Below, in pieces: positions 58,656-64,000 of a stretch of DNA of 64,000 bases (within the stretch, counting starts at the first letter, position 1; every line of letters starts with the position of its first letter). Position numbers and translations under genes: made by a program. The stretch comes from Actinokineospora xionganensis (GTDB lineage Bacteria > Actinomycetota > Actinomycetes > Mycobacteriales > Pseudonocardiaceae), in NCBI RefSeq assembly GCF_014323725.1, contig NZ_JABVED010000001.1, positions 602,505 through 666,504 on the forward strand. Reading direction: 5' to 3'. The notes beneath the pieces were generated by a model, which did not search any database, was not told the DNA's origin, and was given only the letters and a program-made list of their open reading frames with translations.

Positions 58656-60722
58656 TCAGAGCGTCAGAGTCCAGGTGTCGATCGTGCCCACGTCGTAGCG
58701 TGCGACGTCCTGGACCTTGAGCTTCCAGGCCCCGGCGCGTGCCTCTCCGGAGAGGTTCACCGTGTAGACGACGTCGACGTTGTCGGCGCTGTCGAACGAG
58801 CTCGATGCCTTCAGGCGGTAGCTGGTGCCGTCCGGCGCGACCAGGTCGATGACGAGGTCGCCGCGCCACGTGTGCTTGATGTGGACCTCGGCCTTGCTGG
58901 TGGCCGAGGCGTTGCCCGAGCAGGAGACGGTGATCGTGCTCGTCACCGCCGCACCCAGGTCCGGGATGGCCACGTCGGTGCCGTTGGTCTGCGCCGGGCA
59001 ACCCGCCACAGTGGTGACCGTCCAGGTGAACGACGTCGAACCGGTGGCGCCGCCCGCGTCCTTCGCGGTAGCGGTCACAGTCGACGTGCCCGCCGTCGTC
59101 GGGGTGCCGGAGATGGCGCCCGTCGAGGCGTTCACCGACAGGCCCGCGGGCAGGCCGGTTGCGGTCCAGGTGTACGGCGCGGCGCCGCCCGAGGCCGAGA
59201 GCTGCACGGGCGTGATCGCGGTGCCCGCGGTGGAGGTCTTGTCGCCGGGGTTGGCGACCGAGACGGTGGTCGAGCCGCCGCCGCCGACCGCGTTCACGGT
59301 CTTGGTGGCGTCGACCAGGCCGCTGCCGCAGCCGCCGGAGCAGGTGCCCGGAAGCGGCCGCGTGTTGGCCTTGAGCAGGGTCTCCACTTCGGCCGGGGTC
59401 AGGTTGGACTTCTTCGCCACCATCAGCGCGGCGACACCGGCGACGTGCGGGGCCGCCATGCTGGTGCCCATGTAGGGCTCGTAGTTCTCACCGGTCGGGG
59501 TGGTGTCACCGGCATTGAGGGTGGACCAGATGCCGTTCTCCGGCGTGGTGATGCTGCCCGGCGGGTCGGACTCCAGGCGCACCTCGCCACCGGGGGCGGT
59601 GACGTCGATCTTGGCGCCGAAGTTCGAGTAGAACGCCCGGTCGCCCACGCGGTCGCTCGACGCGACAGCCACGACACCGTTGCAGTTCGCCGGGGTGAAG
59701 CCGGAGACGTCCTGGTTCGAGTTGCCCGCGGCGATGACCACGGTGCTGCCGCGCTGCACGGCGCCGTTGATGGCGTTCTGGTAGGTGGTCGCGCAGGACG
59801 CCGCGCCGCCAAGGCTCAGGTTCAGCACCTTCGCGGGCGTCTGGTTGGCGGGCACACCCGCGACCGTTCCGCCCGAGGCCCAGGTGATGGCGTCGGCGAT
59901 GTCCGACGTGGACCCGCCGCAGCGGCCGAGCACGCGGATCGGCTGGATCTTGGCGTTGTAGGCGATGCCGGCGATGCCCTTGGTGTTGTTGGTCTGCGCC
60001 GCGATGGTGCCCGCGACGTGCGTGCCGTGCCAGGAGGAGGTGGGCTTCGCGGGCTGGAACAGGCAGACGCCCGCCGCCCGGAAGTCACCGGGGTCCGAGG
60101 GGTCGGCGTCGCGGCCGTCGCCGTCGTTGGCGTTGTTGGTGTCGGAGATGAAGTCGTAGCCGGGCACGATCTGCGCGGCGAGGTCGGAGTGCGCGACGTA
60201 GCCGGTGTCGATCACCGCGACCGTCACCCCGGAACCGGTCGACTGCGACCACGCGCCGGGGACGTTCATGCCGGCTGTGGGCTCGAACAGGTCCCACTGC
60301 TTGGCGTACTCGGTGTCGTTCGGGGTGACCTGCTGAGCGTGGACCATCAGGTCCGGCTCGACGTAGGCGACCGCGGGGTCCTTCAGGTAGGAGCGCATGG
60401 CGGCCTGGACCGCGCCGCGGTCAGCCGTGCCGACGTCGACGAGCGCCGCGCCGGTCGACAGCCTGCGCAGCAGCTTGCCCCGGTTGGTGGTCTTGCCGGT
60501 GACGTCCTGGGCCGCGGCCACATCGGACTGCGCCGCGCCCGCGGAAGCCTTGTAGCCGACGATGAGTCGTGGCGTCGACCCGTCCACTTGGGCCACCGCG
60601 GCGTCGACCGCGGCGGCGTCGGCGGCCGTGGCCGATCCGGTCGACAGCGCGATCACCACCCCGGTCGAAGCGGTGATGCTCGCGACCGCGGCCGCGAGTA
60701 ACCTCTTGGTCTTCTTTTGCAC
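58656..60722 (-). CDS. secreted subtilisin-like serine protease with P-domain
   Basis: 688 residues from GTG 60722 (AAAGGA upstream). Signal peptide residues 1-33 ([18 protein letters not shown]...ATA); an inhibitor-I9-like propeptide to about 130. The S8 domain has Asp172 in AVIDTGY, His232 in WHGTHVAGT and Ser421 in [11 protein letters not shown]. The family is of the thermitase/aqualysin type. A putative immunoglobulin-like repeat follows (about 490-570, [21 protein letters not shown]...[11 protein letters not shown]), then a C-terminal proprotein-convertase P-domain ([23 protein letters not shown]...). An exported general protease. Confidence 0.93.
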   Translation of the reverse strand: MQKKTKRLLAAAVASITASTGVVIALSTGSATAADAAAVDAAVAQVDGSTPRLIVGYKASAGAAQSDVAAAQDVTGKTTNRGKLLRRLSTGAALVDVGTADRGAVQAAMRSYLKDPAVAYVEPDLMVHAQQVTPNDTEYAKQWDLFEPTAGMNVPGAWSQSTGSGVTVAVIDTGYVAHSDLAAQIVPGYDFISDTNNANDGDGRDADPSDPGDFRAAGVCLFQPAKPTSSWHGTHVAGTIAAQTNNTKGIAGIAYNAKIQPIRVLGRCGGSTSDIADAITWASGGTVAGVPANQTPAKVLNLSLGGAASCATTYQNAINGAVQRGSTVVIAAGNSNQDVSGFTPANCNGVVAVASSDRVGDRAFYSNFGAKIDVTAPGGEVRLESDPPGSITTPENGIWSTLNAGDTTPTGENYEPYMGTSMAAPHVAGVAALMVAKKSNLTPAEVETLLKANTRPLPGTCSGGCGSGLVDATKTVNAVGGGGSTTVSVANPGDKTSTAGTAITPVQLSASGGAAPYTWTATGLPAGLSVNASTGAISGTPTTAGTSTVTATAKDAGGATGSTSFTWTVTTVAGCPAQTNGTDVAIPDLGAAVTSTITVSCSGNASATSKAEVHIKHTWRGDLVIDLVAPDGTSYRLKASSSFDSADNVDVVYTVNLSGEARAGAWKLKVQDVARYDVGTIDTWTLTL

Positions 60723-60944
60723 AGGGAGTCCTTTCCATTGCCCTCGTGCGCGGGCACGGTAATTCGGCGACGGGAACGATCACAGTGCCGAACCGGACAA
60801 TGCGCGGATCCGGACATCACCAGATTTCCTCAGTCAAAGCCGAGGTAATGGGAACGCGGGACCGGTGTCCGGTCCCGCCGGTTGTCGGGTTCGACACTGG
60901 ACCGGTCGCGCCCTCGGTGAATAGCGTCCGCCAGGCAGGGCCGT

Positions 60945-60995
60945 ACCGCGCGGACTCTGGGGCACGGTTCCCCCGCCATGCCGAGTCCGCGCGGT
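60945..60995 (-). terminator. hairpin after the TrmB/LuxR regulator gene
   Basis: ACCGCGCGGACTC and GAGTCCGCGCGGT form a perfect 13-bp stem, 19 bp past the stop at 61015. The 25-nt loop contains a smaller GGGG/CCCC pairing. The rest of 60723-61014 holds only the presumed subtilase promoter. Confidence 0.6.
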
Positions 60996-61014
60996 GGTTG
61001 TGAGGTGGGACTCC

Positions 61015-61974
61015 TTACAACCAGCCGCGACGGGCGGCGAGCACACCGGCTTGGAACCGCGTCTCCGCCCCGAGGACACGCATCAGCTCGGTGACTCGCC
61101 GCCCGATCGTCCGGTCGGTGACGCCGATCGTCCTGGCGATGGTGACGTCCTTCATTCCCGCCGCGAGCAGGGCCATCATTTCCTTGTCCCGCGCGGTGAC
61201 GCCGTCCTCGTCCGGGATGTCGAGCGAGATCGACCCGGCGCGCTCCCACAGCGCCTCGAAGTGCGAGCAGAGCGCCGCGAGCATCGACTCGGACCGGACC
61301 ACCAGCCTGCGCACCGCGTCGGAGGGGTCGAACGACACCGGCAGCACCGCCACCGACCGGTCGGCGATCACCAGCTTCGGCCGCGCGCCCGCCAGGATCC
61401 GTGCCTGCTCGCCGCCGCGCACGCAGGCGTGCATCTGCTCGACCTGGGTCGGGGTGGCGAGGGACTCCGTGGAGTAGACGACTCGGAAGGCGACGCCCTC
61501 GGCCATCCGGTCCAGCTGGATCGCGTTGGGACCCGCCTGGCCGCCGAGATAGGGCGGGGAGTCGATGATCAGCACTTCCTCGGTGGCTTCGAGCTGCAAC
61601 TTCGCCAGCACGGCGACCACCGCGTCCTCACCCTCGACCAGCTCGACCGGGTTGCGCGTACCGGGGCCTGCCGCGCGCCGCCGCGCCGCGAGCTCTTCGA
61701 CGCGCACCTGCAGTTGGGCCAGTTCGCCTCGGCGGCGGTCGACCAGCGCGGCCACCGCGACCTCGGGCGCGACCGGGGTGAACTGGCACGGCTCGAAGCC
61801 GAGTTGGAACGCCAGTCCCGCGACCACCAGCCGACGCAGGCACGCGCCGGTCTCCTCAGCCGGGCGGCCGACGCGGACGCCGACTTCCTCCTCGGTGGCG
61901 CGCCCCAGTTCGAGCAGGGCGAGGTACGCGTCGCTCTCGAGTCGGCCCAAGCCGACGGGTTCCAACAGGAACAT
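61015..61974 (-). CDS. TrmB-like/LuxR-type HTH regulator
   Basis: 319 residues from ATG 61974 with GGGTGAGG upstream; longer starts at 62022 and 62076 are possible. The N-terminal TrmB-like helix-turn-helix (GLGRLESDAYLALLELGRATEEEVGVRVGRPAEETGACLRRLVVAGL) is followed by a short coiled region. A PLD-like/TrmB effector domain comes next (EEVLIIDSPPYLGG...FRVVYSTESLA). A C-terminal LuxR helix-turn-helix (VTARDKEMMALLAAGMKDVTIARTIGVTDRTIGRRVTELMRVLGAETRFQAG) closes the protein. This two-HTH layout is common in actinomycetes near secreted-product genes. Target unknown; the adjacent subtilase is possible. Confidence 0.8.
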   Translation of the reverse strand: MFLLEPVGLGRLESDAYLALLELGRATEEEVGVRVGRPAEETGACLRRLVVAGLAFQLGFEPCQFTPVAPEVAVAALVDRRRGELAQLQVRVEELAARRRAAGPGTRNPVELVEGEDAVVAVLAKLQLEATEEVLIIDSPPYLGGQAGPNAIQLDRMAEGVAFRVVYSTESLATPTQVEQMHACVRGGEQARILAGARPKLVIADRSVAVLPVSFDPSDAVRRLVVRSESMLAALCSHFEALWERAGSISLDIPDEDGVTARDKEMMALLAAGMKDVTIARTIGVTDRTIGRRVTELMRVLGAETRFQAGVLAARRGWL

Positions 61975-62125
61975 GCGCACCTCACCCGCGGTCAACGGAA
62001 CCGCCCGGTCGGGGCGGGACATCCGTAGTCGGGGAAGATACAGACCTTGGCGCGGGCCTGACTTCGTCGAGCGCAACCGGTGAGTAGCACACCTTCGGCG
62101 TCCACCACGCGCAGCAGGCTCCGGC

Positions 62126-63490
62126 TCAGAGGTAGGCGAACAGCGGCGGGAAGACCAGGACCACGATCCACGCCCACAGCGCGTAAACCGGCAGGTACGT
62201 GGTCTGCCAACGTTCGAGTGCGGCGAACGGTGTGCGCCCGCGCACCAGGCGCAGCATCAGCCACGCCGACCACGCGAGGTTGGCCAGCAGGATGATGTTC
62301 TCCCCGAGCGCCGCAGCCTTGTTCGGGGTGGTGCCGAACTCGGTGATGCGACCGGTGATCTCCATCAGCACCAGCACATCGATGGCCAGGGCGCTCACCA
62401 CGAGGGCGAGTTGCAGCTTGTCGAACACCCCTGCCGGGGCCAGCGGGTCGCGGGCGGAGATCGAGTAGAGCAGCAGGGCGAGGACCACCACCAGCAGCAG
62501 GTCGAACAGGATCAGCGCCTCCCGCTCGACGTCGATGCCCCCGCTGGTGACGGCGAAGGCGACGAGGAAAGCGAGCAGTGCCAAGGTGAACAGCGGAGTG
62601 AACAGTCGCGTGAGGACTGGGGCGATGTTCTCCACGACGCTCTGCTTGGCCTCGACCAGCCAGCCCGCCACCACGACCGCCGCCGCTGCCCCGCAGGGTG
62701 CGACCCACTGCGCGATGAAGCCCTCCGGGGAGATCCCGATGGCCTCGAAGGTGCCGAACAGAAAGGCGATCAGCACACCGCCGCCCAGTCCGATGAGGAC
62801 GTAGTAGACGAACCACTCGCCGGTGAAGCGGATGAAGTCCATGCGCCTACGCGGCGCGCGCAGGTCGTCGGCGATGTAGGCGAGGCCGACCACGAACCAC
62901 AGGGCGATGGGAAGGTGGATGCCGGTCAGGACCACCGACTGGGACTCGTCGCCGAGCGGGTAGACGTTGGCGGCCACCGCGCCGAGTGCGAACAGTGCAG
63001 CCAGGACGCCGATCACCGCCTTGCCCGCCTGCCTGCGCCACGCCAGGAACGCCGCGAGCCAGGGCAGCACGAACAGCGCGAGGTTGGGCGCGTAGAAGGC
63101 GCCATCCTGTTCCAGGCTCAGGCCGAACAGCTCCGGCGCCTTGATCGACGCCGCCGCGCCCGCCGCGCAGACGATCATGGCGAGCAGGTCACGCCGGGAG
63201 CGGGCGCCCGCCGGACTGTCGATGTCGCCGGTCAGGACCAGCTGCTTCCACAGGCGTTCGGAGTGCTCCCGGGCGAACTCGCGGGACAGCTCGTCGAGAC
63301 TGCCCATGCGTTTGACCGCGACCAGGAACGCCTCGTCTGCGCGCAGCCCCACGCCGACGAGTTCGTCGACGCAACCGCGGAGGTGGTCTTCGAGTTCGTC
63401 GGCGTCGGCGCTCGTCAGCTCCCGGCGGCGCTGCACGTAGTGCCGCCACTGCGCGAACTGGGCCTGCAGTTCAGCTTGGCCGTCGGTCAT
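62126..63490 (-). CDS. permease-prefix-domain membrane protein, PadR partner
   Basis: 454 residues from ATG 63490, which overlaps the PadR stop by 4 bp. Residues 1-85 form the permease prefix domain seen after PadR genes (RHYVQRRRELTSADADELEDHLRGCVDELVGVGLRADEAFLVAVKRMGSLDELSREFAREH). Then come about ten to eleven transmembrane helices with no transport signature recognised. Such proteins are typically controlled by the co-transcribed PadR repressor. Function unknown. Confidence 0.8.
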   Translation of the reverse strand: MTDGQAELQAQFAQWRHYVQRRRELTSADADELEDHLRGCVDELVGVGLRADEAFLVAVKRMGSLDELSREFAREHSERLWKQLVLTGDIDSPAGARSRRDLLAMIVCAAGAAASIKAPELFGLSLEQDGAFYAPNLALFVLPWLAAFLAWRRQAGKAVIGVLAALFALGAVAANVYPLGDESQSVVLTGIHLPIALWFVVGLAYIADDLRAPRRRMDFIRFTGEWFVYYVLIGLGGGVLIAFLFGTFEAIGISPEGFIAQWVAPCGAAAAVVVAGWLVEAKQSVVENIAPVLTRLFTPLFTLALLAFLVAFAVTSGGIDVEREALILFDLLLVVVLALLLYSISARDPLAPAGVFDKLQLALVVSALAIDVLVLMEITGRITEFGTTPNKAAALGENIILLANLAWSAWLMLRLVRGRTPFAALERWQTTYLPVYALWAWIVVLVFPPLFAYL

Positions 63491-63861
63491 GCGTGGCCCC
63501 CCAGCGGGATCGCGATCAGCGGCCGGGAATCGCCCCGGCCGAGCCAGATCTCCTTGAGCGTGTCGACGACCGTGTCCCACTGGCGGCGCTGCTCCGCGAG
63601 TTCGGCCAGGCCGCTGTCGGTGATCCGGTAGTACTTGCGCCGCCGCTCCCCCGCGACCGACCGCCAGTCGGACTCGACATGCCCGAGGCGTTCGAGGCGG
63701 TGCAGCAGCGGGTAGAGCAGTCCCTCGGTCCAGTCCAGCTCGCCGCCGGACAGTTCGCTGATCCGCCGCAGGATCGCGTAGCCGTAGCTGTCGGCCTCGG
63801 CCAGGATGCCCAGCACCATCGGCGTCGCCGAGGCGGCCACGAGATCTTTGGTGACTTTCAC
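63487..63861 (-). CDS. PadR-family transcriptional regulator
   Basis: 124 residues from GTG 63861. SATPMVLGILAEADSYGYAILRRISELSGGELDWTEGLLYPLLHRLERLGHVESDW is the PadR winged helix, with GERRRKYYRITDSGLAELAEQRRQW as wing and dimer helix. The partner membrane protein follows with a 4-bp overlap. It probably represses its own operon and responds to a drug or membrane stress. Confidence 0.9.
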   Translation of the reverse strand: MKVTKDLVAASATPMVLGILAEADSYGYAILRRISELSGGELDWTEGLLYPLLHRLERLGHVESDWRSVAGERRRKYYRITDSGLAELAEQRRQWDTVVDTLKEIWLGRGDSRPLIAIPLGGHA

Positions 63862-63880
63862 ACGACCTCCGACCAACTTG

Positions 63881-63915
63881 TACCCTAGATCTCCGATGCA
63901 TAGTAGTTCTAGGTA
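63881..63915. promoter_or_regulatory. imperfect dyad upstream of padR, operator candidate
   Basis: TACCCTAGA (63881-63889) and TCTAGGTA (63908-63915) form inverted arms with one bulged base in an AT-rich stretch just upstream of the padR start. They are suitable for autoregulation. Nothing else recognisable is seen to the end of the window. Confidence 0.4.
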
Positions 63916-64000
63916 TCGTCTGTCGCAAGGCGATCACACGATCGCGGTCACCGGCGATGTAAGGGTCGACCCATCTCCGAACGGCGGGGTGACGCCATGA

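Noticed and set aside
58608-60701. 697-codon plus-strand frame opposite the subtilase
   Set aside because: Antisense shadow; the translation is Gly/Arg/Val-rich and featureless, and the minus strand has a complete catalytic triad.

Overview
The window is high-GC DNA with frequent GTG starts, tightly overlapping operons, mycothiol-type enzymes, EACC1/caspase proteins and a rifampicin monooxygenase. This points to a filamentous actinomycete, most likely in Pseudonocardiales or a related group. The genus cannot be fixed from the sequence alone.

Layout. (1) 1-5565, minus strand: seven genes (HMGL-type aldolase, haem-oxygenase-like diiron enzyme, class IV aminotransferase, circularly permuted ATP-grasp, RraA-like aldolase, nitroreductase, MFS exporter running off the edge). 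Each gene overlaps the next by 4-8 bp. I do not recognise this set as a described pathway; it is the best candidate for a new small-molecule biosynthetic locus. A 650-bp regulatory gap with several dyads lies upstream. (2) 6243-7667: rifampicin monooxygenase (Rox) with an RAE-like dyad in its leader. (3) 7788-13983: a glycosyltransferase/DUF2064/methyltransferase operon next to a cytochrome-b-like/molybdopterin oxidoreductase pair, divergent from a membrane protein and an SDR epimerase. (4) 14175-16837: Tat-signal subunit plus GMC dehydrogenase, then decayed small genes and a methyltransferase.

(5) 18679-41933: a 23-kb purine-catabolism island. One half (AllR-type regulator, malate synthase, DUF6986 protein, hydroxypyruvate isomerase, tartronate semialdehyde reductase, glyoxylate carboligase, glycerate kinase, allantoinase, allantoicase) takes allantoin to central metabolism. 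The other half (PucR regulator, OHCU decarboxylase, HIU hydrolase, uricase, three-subunit xanthine dehydrogenase, 8-oxoguanine deaminase, NCS2 permease fused to an OHCU-decarboxylase-like domain, guanine deaminase, XdhC-type maturation factor) takes guanine and xanthine to allantoin. Four related 15-bp sites mark a probable AllR regulon, and a perfect 16-bp palindrome sits at the PucR divergon. No ureidoglycolate lyase or urease is present.

(6) 42113-44556: an EACC1 + caspase-like membrane protein pair, a predicted conflict/cell-death module. (7) 44575-49641: mycothiol-dependent enzyme family protein, PNPOx-like protein, release factor 3, RNase J, DoxX-like protein. (8) 49725-55839: a degraded secreted-protein gene, then a GH101 endo-alpha-N-acetylgalactosaminidase divergent from a ROK regulator, with a clear promoter and terminator. 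(9) 55884-63861: methyltransferase, small hypotheticals, a secreted subtilase with P-domain, a TrmB/LuxR-type regulator, and a PadR regulator with its membrane-protein partner.

No rRNA, tRNA, CRISPR array or insertion sequence was seen. All identifications come from reading motifs and family resemblance; no database search was run.
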